DNA of 7,656 nt from NCBI GenBank assembly GCA_027488715.1, contig JAIYBD010000074.1, forward strand, positions 1-7,656, written 5' to 3'. Below the pieces are notes generated by a model, which was given only the letters and a program-made list of their open reading frames with translations, searched no databases and had not been told where the DNA came from. The stretch is from Bacteroidota bacterium. Lineage in GTDB: Bacteria; Bacteroidota; Bacteroidia; UBA7662; CANHCV01. Positions 1 to 4,891 of this stretch are shown one piece after another. Numbering within the stretch: the first letter of the stretch is position 1; each line of letters opens with the position of its first letter. The position numbers were made by a program, and so were the translations under genes.

Positions 1-165
1 ACCTGCCCTATGGAAGGTTTCGATTCGAAACGGATGAAAAAAATCTTGAATTTGCCCAGCAAAGCCGAAGTGAACATGATCATTTCCTGTGGGAAACGAT
101 TGCCCGAAGGAGTGTATGGAGAACGTTTCCGCATCCCCATCGAACAGGTGGTTTTTGAACGTTAA
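1..165 (+). CDS. Nitroreductase-family protein, C-terminal 54 residues (left-truncated)
   Basis: The reading frame is open from the left edge to a TAA stop at 163-165, giving 54 residues. The fragment has the usual C-terminal signature of FMN-dependent nitroreductases: a TCPMEGFD segment at the start, then K-KILNLPSKAEV, then an I-SCGKR strand, then a Y-ERFRIPIEQVV ending. Family members reduce nitro compounds, quinones or flavins with NAD(P)H as homodimers; the true substrate cannot be told from this end. The FMN phosphate-binding and N-terminal helical parts lie outside the window. The gene converges on the next gene, and the two stop codons overlap in one TTAA. The family call is fairly secure; the specific function is unknown. 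Confidence 0.8.
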   Translation, partial: TCPMEGFDSKRMKKILNLPSKAEVNMIISCGKRLPEGVYGERFRIPIEQVVFER

Positions 166-725
166 TGTCCTAAAAATTTTCGAATATCGCCCAAAAGCAA
201 GTAGCGATTAAACCCGTGAAAGTCATGTTGATCAATCACTTCAGCGCCCCAGCGCAAATAAAACGGTAGCATTTGATCGGTACACGTGGCTAACACGCAT
301 TCAAATCCCAAATCGAGTAGGGCAGGACCAACCTGTCCTTGTAAAAAATCTTTCTTTAAATTCACCGGTCCCCCAGATTCTTCTCGAGTTCTGAATAGCG
401 ATAAAATCTCAAAGGTTTTCGGAAGGCCATCAGGGCGCTTAAATTCAAAGTACCGGTACTGACTAAAATGCGTATCAGTATCCATCTCTCCAGCGAGGTA
501 ACCTAAAATTTTTCCTTGGTGTACCCAGGGAAAAATGAAGTCATCTTCCAACGGAGTTTTCAAATAAATTTGTTGGTCTTCATCATCGAATTTCCAAATT
601 TCACGAAGTAAGGTTTGGGGTAAATGAGAAAAGGCATGAAAAAATTCATGGCCGAAGTGCTCCCAAATTTCAGGAGTTTGATGAGGGCAAATCAGGCTAC
701 CCGGTTTCCAATCAATGAGTTCCAT
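162..725 (-). CDS. GNAT-fold acyltransferase-like protein, coupled to panD
   Basis: This protein has 187 residues, no signal peptide and no membrane segment. I do not recognise a precise family. The layout suggests a GNAT fold: an aromatic/acidic N-terminal helical part (about 1-60), a hairpin with V-QGKILGYLAGEMD (68-82) like GNAT strands 2-3, a strand FEILSLF (105-111), a glycine-containing turn near QGQVGPALL (129-137), and MLPFYLRWGAEVI (152-164), which resembles the conserved FYxxxGF/A segment of motif B. The usual acetyl-CoA pyrophosphate motif (R/Q-x-x-G-x-G/A) is not clean, so acyl-CoA binding is uncertain. The ATG lies inside the panD coding end (14-nt overlap), implying translational coupling to panD. 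Its stop overlaps that of the convergent nitroreductase gene. Catalytic activity and substrate are unknown; a regulatory role on PanD is only a hypothesis. Confidence 0.6.
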   Translation of the reverse strand: MELIDWKPGSLICPHQTPEIWEHFGHEFFHAFSHLPQTLLREIWKFDDEDQQIYLKTPLEDDFIFPWVHQGKILGYLAGEMDTDTHFSQYRYFEFKRPDGLPKTFEILSLFRTREESGGPVNLKKDFLQGQVGPALLDLGFECVLATCTDQMLPFYLRWGAEVIDQHDFHGFNRYLLLGDIRKFLGH

Positions 726-1089
726 GAGCTTTGGTTATCCAAGTTTTATTGCCCAACTCGGGGAAAATGACTTTGGGAACGTGATCTTTCGCCAATTCCG
801 GGGAAACAGATTCGAAAGCCATGATCAGTATTTCATCACCTTTATGGAAAAAATGCGCCGATGGTCCGTTTAAACAAATCACCCCAGATCCTCGTTCGCC
901 TTTCAAAACATACGTTTCTAAACGATGTCCTTCCCGCATATTGGTTACCAACACTTTTTCAAAAGCATGAATTCCAGCGGCATCCATGAGGTTTTCATCG
1001 ATGGTGATGCTTCCAAAATATTCCAATTGGGCTTCGGTAACGGTAGCTCGGTGGATTTTGGATTTCAAAAGATGAACAAATCGTTCCAT
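712..1089 (-). CDS. panD: Aspartate 1-decarboxylase (PanD proenzyme)
   Basis: PanD decarboxylates L-aspartate to beta-alanine in the cytoplasm, for pantothenate and coenzyme A synthesis. The protein has 125 residues, close to the 126 of E. coli PanD. The proenzyme self-cleaves at Gly26-Ser27 (in YFGS-ITID) and Ser27 becomes the pyruvoyl group. Other active-site residues also match E. coli with an offset of two: Lys11, His13, Tyr24, Arg56, Thr59 and Tyr60, followed by the ERGSG and NGPSAH segments. I chose the ATG at 1087-1089 because the protein then begins like the family, with LLKSKIHRATVT close to the N-terminus. A longer in-frame start at 1188 would lie inside the tRNA gene. The 3' end overlaps the GNAT-like gene by 14 nt. 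No good promoter is seen in the 39 bases between the tRNA terminator and the start. panB and panC are not in the window. Confidence 0.96.
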   Translation of the reverse strand: MERFVHLLKSKIHRATVTEAQLEYFGSITIDENLMDAAGIHAFEKVLVTNMREGHRLETYVLKGERGSGVICLNGPSAHFFHKGDEILIMAFESVSPELAKDHVPKVIFPELGNKTWITKAHGTH

Positions 1090-1128
1090 GAGGCGAAAAT
1101 AATGGGGAAACAGAATTCGTAAAAAACA

Positions 1129-1156
1129 AAAAATCCCGCAGAAGCGGGATTTTTTT
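1129..1156 (-). terminator. Intrinsic terminator behind tRNA-Phe
   Basis: A perfect GC-rich stem, ATCCCGC paired with GCGGGAT, has a 4-base loop (1140-1143) and is flanked by A-runs and T-runs that extend the pairing. Read on the - strand it lies just after the tRNA 3' end (1159) and ends in a T-run, a classic factor-independent terminator. The sequence is nearly symmetrical and could stop transcription from either side, but no + strand gene ends here. It sits 40 bases before panD, so panD should need its own promoter or readthrough. Confidence 0.9.
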
Positions 1157-1158
1157 CG

Positions 1159-1231
1159 TGGTGATGGACGGAATCGAACCGCCGACACAAGGATTTTCAG
1201 TCCTTTGCTCTACCGACTGAGCTACATCACC
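1159..1231 (-). tRNA. tRNA-Phe (anticodon GAA)
   Basis: This 73-nt gene folds into a full cloverleaf. The acceptor stem GGTGATG/CATCACC pairs 7 of 7, the D stem is GCTC/GAGC with GG in the loop, the anticodon stem is AAGGA/TCCTT with loop CTGAAAA (anticodon GAA), and the T stem is GGCGG/CCGTC (one G-T wobble) with loop TTCGATT. The discriminator base is A. The 3' CCA is not encoded (the DNA continues CGA), so it must be added by the CCA-adding enzyme. A promoter lies just upstream and an intrinsic terminator just downstream, so it is probably a single-gene transcript. Confidence 0.97.
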
Positions 1232-1245
1232 AACGTTTGGGACTG

Positions 1246-1276
1246 CAAAAATAGAACATCCCTCCTTATTTCCAAA
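1246..1276 (-). promoter_or_regulatory. Bacteroidota-type promoter of tRNA-Phe
   Basis: On the - strand there is TTTG (1273-1276), exactly 19 bases, then TATTTTTG (1246-1253). This is a full match to the Bacteroidota consensus TTTG-N19-TAnnTTTG. The -7 box ends 14 bases before the tRNA 5' end at 1231, so transcription would start about 5-10 bases before the mature tRNA. It supports the assignment of the window to this phylum. Confidence 0.85.
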
Positions 1277-1339
1277 TCTTCCAGAAAAAAAATCTTTGTT
1301 TTTTTCCGTTTCCCAAAACATTCCCCGTTTTGCGTGTTC

Positions 1340-1366
1340 TTGATTCGAGATTCCTCTGTTAATTTG
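1340..1366 (+). promoter_or_regulatory. Probable promoter of the Fe-S protein operon
   Basis: TTAATTTG (1359-1366) differs from the Bacteroidota -7 consensus TAnnTTTG at one base and is followed by CA, as is common in flavobacteria. A TTG at 1340-1342 lies 16 bases upstream, slightly short of the usual spacing. The start codon is 20 bases downstream, which would give a short leader. The element is imperfect, and no other candidate in the 155-base gap between the tRNA and the gene looks better. Confidence 0.45.
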
Positions 1367-1386
1367 CACCTTGAAATAGAAAACCC

Positions 1387-2682
1387 ATGATGTCCATCAT
1401 AGCCTTTGTACTACTTTCAGCTGCAGCGATTTATTTCTTTGCCAAAAGAATTGTCGCCGTTCGCCGAAACATCTTTTTAGGTCGAAAAGAAACCATCAAC
1501 GACCGCAGCTCCGAACGTTGGGCGCAAATGACCCGCGTGGCCTTGGGCCAATCGAAAATGGTGGTGCGCCCCGTAGCAGGGTTCTTCCACATCCTCATTT
1601 ATGTGGGATTCGTACTCATTAATTTGGAGGTACTCGAAATATTTATCGACGGAGTTTCCAACAATCACCGCATCTTCGCTCCTTACCTCGGCGCATTCTA
1701 CGATGTTCTCATTTCATTTTTCGAATTGTTGGCCCTCGGCGTTATCATCGCTTGCATCGTTTTCTTAGCGCGCCGTTGGGGTGGACTGAAGCGATTCAAA
1801 GGCATCGAGATGCAAGGTTTCCCCACCCGTGATGCTTCCATCATCCTCATCGTTGAGATTGTTTTGATGAAAGCCCTTTTCATCATGGATGCGGCCGATA
1901 TGAAACTTTCCCATGGCGAACATTCCTTTTTGGTGAGTTCGTGGTTGAGTTTCTGGACCGAGTGGTTTACTCCAGCACAATTGGAAACCATTTCTCACAC
2001 CGCTTGGTGGTTCCATTTGGTTGGAATTTTTGCATTTTTGAACTACGTCCCTTACTCCAAACACTTCCACATCTTCATGGCTTTCCCCAATACATGGTAC
2101 GGTTCTTTGGATCCTGCCGGGAAATTGAATAACATGGAATCGGTGAAAAGCGAAGTAAAAATGATGATGGATCCCAACGCAAATCCGTACGCCGCCCCCG
2201 CTTCCGATGCTCCTCTGGCTCGTTTGGGCGCCAAAGACGTAGCCGATTTGTCGTGGAAATCCTTGATGGATGCGTACACCTGCACCGAGTGCGGACGTTG
2301 TACCTCCGTTTGTCCGGCCAATCAAACCGGCAAGAAATTGAGTCCGCGAAAAATCATGATGGACACTCGCGATCGTTTGGAAGAAGTTGGAAAGAACATC
2401 GACCAACACGGGATGGAGTTTCAGGATGGAAAATCGTTGTTGGGCGATTACATTTCGGTGGAAGAAATTCGAGCCTGCACCACCTGCAACGCCTGCGTGG
2501 AAGCATGTCCAGTGCTCATCAACCCTGTGGACATCATTGTTGATTTGCGTCGCTACCTTACCTTAGAAGAATCAAATATCCCTGTAGAGTGGGGGATGAT
2601 GAATACCAACATTCAAAACAACGGGGCTCCTTGGAAGTTTCCCGCTTCCGATCGTGGAAATTGGGCTCAAAATAACGGATAA
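1387..2682 (+). CDS. Membrane haem-b/[4Fe-4S] electron-transfer protein (NarI/HdrE-like plus HdrC-like)
   Basis: The protein has 431 residues. The N-terminal half has about five membrane segments (about 3-20, 62-86, 105-127, 150-168 and 205-230). His68 lies in the second. His210 and His228 lie around the fifth, in a WFH...PYSKHFH pattern; their spacing of 18 equals that of two haem ligands in nitrate reductase NarI. This suggests at least one haem b. The C-terminal half carries two ferredoxin-type motifs, Cys299/302/305/309 and Cys364/367/370/374, each followed by Pro, for two [4Fe-4S] clusters. The partner CCG protein starts 4 bases after the stop. The family is common in Bacteroidota but poorly studied. 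By architecture it resembles the membrane and HdrC-like parts of DsrMK, HdrDE or EtfAB:menaquinone oxidoreductase, so electron exchange with menaquinone is likely. The donor is unknown. Two ATG codons in a row open the gene; I use the first. Confidence 0.88.
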   Translation: MMSIIAFVLLSAAAIYFFAKRIVAVRRNIFLGRKETINDRSSERWAQMTRVALGQSKMVVRPVAGFFHILIYVGFVLINLEVLEIFIDGVSNNHRIFAPYLGAFYDVLISFFELLALGVIIACIVFLARRWGGLKRFKGIEMQGFPTRDASIILIVEIVLMKALFIMDAADMKLSHGEHSFLVSSWLSFWTEWFTPAQLETISHTAWWFHLVGIFAFLNYVPYSKHFHIFMAFPNTWYGSLDPAGKLNNMESVKSEVKMMMDPNANPYAAPASDAPLARLGAKDVADLSWKSLMDAYTCTECGRCTSVCPANQTGKKLSPRKIMMDTRDRLEEVGKNIDQHGMEFQDGKSLLGDYISVEEIRACTTCNACVEACPVLINPVDIIVDLRRYLTLEESNIPVEWGMMNTNIQNNGAPWKFPASDRGNWAQNNG

Positions 2683-2686
2683 TCGC

Positions 2687-3472
2687 ATGACACCAAACAT
2701 TACTACCATGGCCGAAATGGCCGCCAAAGGAGAAAAACCAGAGATTTTATTTTGGGTGGGTTGCGCCGGAAGTTTTGACGAGCGAGCGCAGCGAGTGAGC
2801 AAGGCTTTCGCTCAAATTTTAAACGATTGCGGCATTTCCTTCGCCATTTTGGGATCGGAAGAAAGCTGTACGGGCGATCCTGCCAAACGTGCTGGCGATG
2901 AAATGACTTTTCAGATGCAGGCCATGATGAACATTCAGGTCTTGGATGCCTACGAAGTGAAGAAAATTGTAACAGCGTGTCCGCATTGCTTCAATACCCT
3001 CAAAAACGAGTATCCCGATTTGGGCGGTAACTACGAGGTGATTCACCACAGTACTTTGTTGCAGCAATTGATCAACGAAGGCCGCATCAAATTGAAGGAT
3101 GGAGGAGCGTTCAAAGGAAAGAAGATTACCTTTCACGACAGTTGTTACCTAGGCCGCGCGAACGGAATCTACGAAGCTCCGCGGGCCGTGTTGGAAGCGC
3201 TGGATGCCGATTTGTTCGAAATGAAGCGCGCCAAGAAAAACGGATTGTGTTGCGGGGCCGGTGGCGCGCAAATGTTCAAGGAAGCCGAAGCAGGAGATTT
3301 GGAAATTAACCACGAACGCATGGAAGACGTGATGGAAATCCAACCCGACGTGGTTGCGGTGGCTTGTCCGTTCTGCATGACGATGTTGCGCGACGGAGTG
3401 AAGCAAAAAGAGCAGGAAAGCACTATTGAAGTACTGGATTTAGCCGAGTTGGTGGTGCGACAGAACGGGTGA
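2687..3472 (+). CDS. HdrB-like (Fe-S)-binding protein with two CCG domains
   Basis: This soluble protein of 261 residues has two cysteine-rich CCG domains. The second is complete: Cys153 (HDSCYLGR), Cys188-Cys189 (GLCCGAGG) and Cys227/Cys230 (CPFC). The first has Cys26, Cys61 and Cys98/Cys101 (CPHC), with Thr62 where the second Cys of the pair would be, so only the C-terminal domain has the full ligand set. In heterodisulfide reductase HdrB such domains bind an unusual non-cubane [4Fe-4S] cluster. I chose the ATG at 2687, 4 bases after the upstream stop; an in-frame GTG at 2654 would overlap the first gene. The ATG at 2708 is possible. Tight spacing and complementary domains imply one complex with the membrane protein upstream. 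No CoM/CoB chemistry is expected in Bacteroidota, so the true substrate is unknown; electron transfer to or from quinone is inferred. Confidence 0.88.
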   Translation: MTPNITTMAEMAAKGEKPEILFWVGCAGSFDERAQRVSKAFAQILNDCGISFAILGSEESCTGDPAKRAGDEMTFQMQAMMNIQVLDAYEVKKIVTACPHCFNTLKNEYPDLGGNYEVIHHSTLLQQLINEGRIKLKDGGAFKGKKITFHDSCYLGRANGIYEAPRAVLEALDADLFEMKRAKKNGLCCGAGGAQMFKEAEAGDLEINHERMEDVMEIQPDVVAVACPFCMTMLRDGVKQKEQESTIEVLDLAELVVRQNG

Positions 3473-3487
3473 TTACTCCGTTTTTTT
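3464..3487 (+). terminator. Probable terminator of the Fe-S operon
   Basis: A stem AACGGGT/AC-CCGTT (one bulged T, loop GATT at 3471-3474) overlaps the TGA stop of the CCG protein and runs straight into seven T residues (3481-3487). The stem is short and only moderately GC-rich, so termination may be partial. The convergent parE gene ends two bases further on, so readthrough would run antisense into parE. Confidence 0.5.
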
Positions 3488-3488
3488 C

Positions 3489-3791
3489 CTACTCTTCCAA
3501 TTGATGACTTATTTCCATTCTCCGGTGAAGAATTCGAATAATTTCAATGAATCCATCTTCGCCTTTTCTTCCTATGATAAAATGCGATTTAACTCTAAAT
3601 AGGCGGTATCCCATTCTGTTATGATTCAATTCCGTACCACTTTCAAAATATTGAGTCATTCGCTCAATCTCCTGCATAATTAATCGATAATAAGCGTCAG
3701 CTTGCTGCAGCGACCAGCGTTCTAGGGTGTATTGAAAAATGTTTTCGATGTCATTCAATGCAACAGAACTAATTCGATAATTCCCTTTCAT
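3489..3791 (-). CDS. parE: ParE-family toxin of a type II toxin-antitoxin pair
   Basis: The protein has 100 residues, the normal size for the RelE/ParE superfamily. It opens with YRISSVALNDIENIFQYTLERW (residues 5-26), the usual strand plus helical hairpin, and ends with the family's core strands: GYRLFRVKSHFII (61-73) and EIIRILHRRMEI (83-94), matching the ParE signature IxRILHxRMD. ParE toxins typically inhibit DNA gyrase, though some relatives act otherwise; the target here is not shown. The start codon overlaps the parD stop in ATGA, so the toxin is made only after its antitoxin is translated. The gene ends 16 bases from the stop of the convergent Fe-S operon. No truncation or frameshift is seen, so the toxin may be active. 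Confidence 0.88.
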   Translation of the reverse strand: MKGNYRISSVALNDIENIFQYTLERWSLQQADAYYRLIMQEIERMTQYFESGTELNHNRMGYRLFRVKSHFIIGRKGEDGFIEIIRILHRRMEISHQLEE

Positions 3792-4030
3792 TGGAATTTT
3801 TTGTGAAGACTTTTCAAATGAGCCTCAGGATCAAAATTGGAAATCATTTCACCTTGTTCCCCTTTTTCAATGGCTTCTTTTAAAAGCTTTATCTTTTGTC
3901 CTTCCAATTCCAGCAACCTTAAGGCAGACCGAATTACTTCGCTAGCGGATTGATAACGTCCCGTTGAAATTTCTTCTTGAATAAAACTCTCGAAGTGATC
4001 GCCCAAAAGGACGGAAGTATTTTTTGCCAT
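3788..4030 (-). CDS. parD: ParD-family ribbon-helix-helix antitoxin
   Basis: The protein has 80 residues. The N-terminal part TSVLLGDHFESFIQEEISTG (5-24) is the ParD beta strand plus first helix. RYQSASEVIRSALRLLE (25-41) is the second helix, with the typical G-R-Y-x-S-A-S-E-V-I-R signature. The charged C-terminal tail (about 44-80) would wrap the toxin. RHH dimers of this kind bind the toxin and also repress their own promoter. I chose the ATG at 4028-4030. A longer in-frame start at 4075 would cover the promoter and operator and adds residues unlike the family. The gene overlaps parE by ATGA, and its own clear promoter with palindromes lies just upstream. Confidence 0.9.
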   Translation of the reverse strand: MAKNTSVLLGDHFESFIQEEISTGRYQSASEVIRSALRLLELEGQKIKLLKEAIEKGEQGEMISNFDPEAHLKSLHKKFQ

Positions 4031-4067
4031 CTTGGTAATTTTTGTCAAATATACCAAGAATTGGTAT
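4031..4067 (-). promoter_or_regulatory. Probable ParD(E) operator: perfect palindrome plus third half-site
   Basis: ATACCAA (4051-4057) and TTGGTAT (4061-4067) form a perfect 7-bp inverted repeat around a 3-base spacer. A further half-site CTTGGTA (4031-4037) touches the parD start codon and is an exact inverted copy of TACCAAG (4052-4058), 14 bases away. The palindrome fills most of the space between the -33 and -7 boxes and overlaps the -7 box by three bases, so bound ParD or ParDE would block RNA polymerase. Binding is inferred from position and symmetry; the family is known to autoregulate. Confidence 0.75.
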
Positions 4068-4076
4068 AGCTCCAAA
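4046..4076 (-). promoter_or_regulatory. Bacteroidota-type promoter of parDE
   Basis: On the - strand TTTG (4073-4076) is followed by exactly 19 bases and TATATTTG (4046-4053), a perfect match to TTTG-N19-TAnnTTTG. The parD ATG begins 15 bases after the -7 box, so the leader is very short. The -33 box lies 16 bases beyond the stop codon of the gene upstream, so parDE has its own promoter. Confidence 0.85.
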
Positions 4077-4092
4077 GGTAGAAGATTTTTTT

Positions 4093-4824
4093 TTAACGGT
4101 AGCAGCGGGCTTTATAACCCCTAAAGTAATACCATGTAGCTGTAGATGCGCCAATATCATTAGGAAAAATCAATTTATATGTTGGAGTTCCTGAACTGTT
4201 TCCAGCGAAAGTTTTTGTTAGAAACGGGGTCTGGTTTTTGTTGAAAACAAAACCACTTTGCCATGTATCAATTAGTTCGTCCCAACTCCCCATCCTCCAA
4301 TCATTAAATCCTCCTTCCGTTAAAGTGTCGCAAAACTGTATCGCCTCGGTTAAAGTTAAAACGGTATCCGAAGGACTTGAGATGTAGTGTTGTTCTTTGG
4401 GTGGATTTAAAACGGTTCCGGCAACGTTAGCATAAGAAGCTTGCATAGCAAAAGGTACGGAAACCAGCTGTGAGGTGAGTAAATGCAAATAATTTCCAGA
4501 AGCATTGGTGTCCACCTCCACTTTCAAAAATTTATCGCGCTGGTTTCCCCAAGGCAAATAGGCTAGTGAACCAAATACGGGGGATCCACCACCAATTTGC
4601 AAGGTAAAATATCCGGAAGAGTCGGTGGTGGTTTGGTGATTTTCTTGGAACAAGGGCAAACCTTGGGCGGAACTATCGAGTATGCTGGTTCGAAAATTCA
4701 TGGTGCGATTTACGTATGCTTTACCGCTTCCATCTTTCACCACAGCTTGGTAATTGAATTTGGTAGGTTGCGCCTGCAAACCCATCCAAAAGAACAAACC
4801 GAATAATAAAAAGAGTGATTTCAT
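4093..4824 (-). CDS. Secreted protein, FNYQAV-type N-terminal domain plus DUF1566/Lcl-like C-terminus
   Basis: The protein has 243 residues. Residues 1-19 (MKSLFLLFGLFFWMGLQAQ) form a Sec signal peptide with probable cleavage after QAQ. Residues 21-135 match a domain found at the start of many Bacteroidota exported proteins: FNYQAVVKDGSG, then RTSILDSSAQG, F-ENHQTTTDSSGYFTLQIGGG, FLKVEVD and SQLVSVPFAMQA. The C-terminal part (about 143-243) resembles DUF1566/Lcl: EAIQFCDTL, GGFNDWRMGSWDEL and a closing ARCYR. Cys165 and Cys241 may form a disulfide. No lipobox and no type IX sorting domain are seen. I chose the ATG at 4822-4824, just before the signal peptide; an extension to 4926 would overlap the DCC gene and bury the signal. 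The function is unknown, probably at the cell surface or in the periplasm. Confidence is good for export and the N-terminal domain, moderate for the C-terminal one. Confidence 0.8.
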   Translation of the reverse strand: MKSLFLLFGLFFWMGLQAQPTKFNYQAVVKDGSGKAYVNRTMNFRTSILDSSAQGLPLFQENHQTTTDSSGYFTLQIGGGSPVFGSLAYLPWGNQRDKFLKVEVDTNASGNYLHLLTSQLVSVPFAMQASYANVAGTVLNPPKEQHYISSPSDTVLTLTEAIQFCDTLTEGGFNDWRMGSWDELIDTWQSGFVFNKNQTPFLTKTFAGNSSGTPTYKLIFPNDIGASTATWYYFRGYKARCYR

Positions 4825-4868
4825 TTTTTTTTCGGTAAAAATAATGGAATCAAAGAGTGTTGCCAAAT

Positions 4869-4876
4869 CAAATTTA
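4869..4876 (-). promoter_or_regulatory. Candidate -7 box for the secreted-protein gene
   Basis: TAAATTTG on the - strand matches TAnnTTTG perfectly and lies 44 bases before the start codon, in the 67-base gap behind the DCC gene. The nearest upstream TTG (4901-4903) is 24 bases away, just beyond the usual range, so the -33 part is weak. A second candidate, TTTG (4864-4867) then 20 bases then TATTTTTA (4836-4843), has one mismatch and would leave almost no leader. Confidence 0.35.
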
Positions 4877-4891
4877 AATAGACATTGTTCC

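Noticed and set aside
1090..1188. N-terminal extension of PanD to an ATG at 1188
   Set aside because: The extension runs through the terminator hairpin and into the tRNA-Phe gene. PanD family members start just before the KSKIHR segment, as from 1089.
995..1369. - strand open frame across the tRNA-Phe region
   Set aside because: It runs through panD out of frame, the terminator and the tRNA, and has no protein-like features.
1765..2409. Long - strand open frame opposite the membrane Fe-S gene
   Set aside because: The translation shows no domain-like pattern, while the + strand frame has membrane segments and two Cys motifs. It is an antisense shadow.
2654..2686. GTG start for the CCG-domain protein, overlapping the upstream gene
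   Set aside because: The 11 added residues are encoded in the tail of the first gene. The ATG at 2687, 4 bases after the stop, gives a normal family N-terminus.
2778..2804. GAGCGAGCGCAGCGAGTGAGC-like tract resembling a short repeat
   Set aside because: It lies inside the CCG-protein coding region and encodes ordinary residues (E-R-A-Q-R-V-S-K). No second copy was seen in the window.
4031..4075. Longer ParD starting at 4075
   Set aside because: It would lie over the promoter -7 box and the palindromic operator and adds residues unlike ParD.
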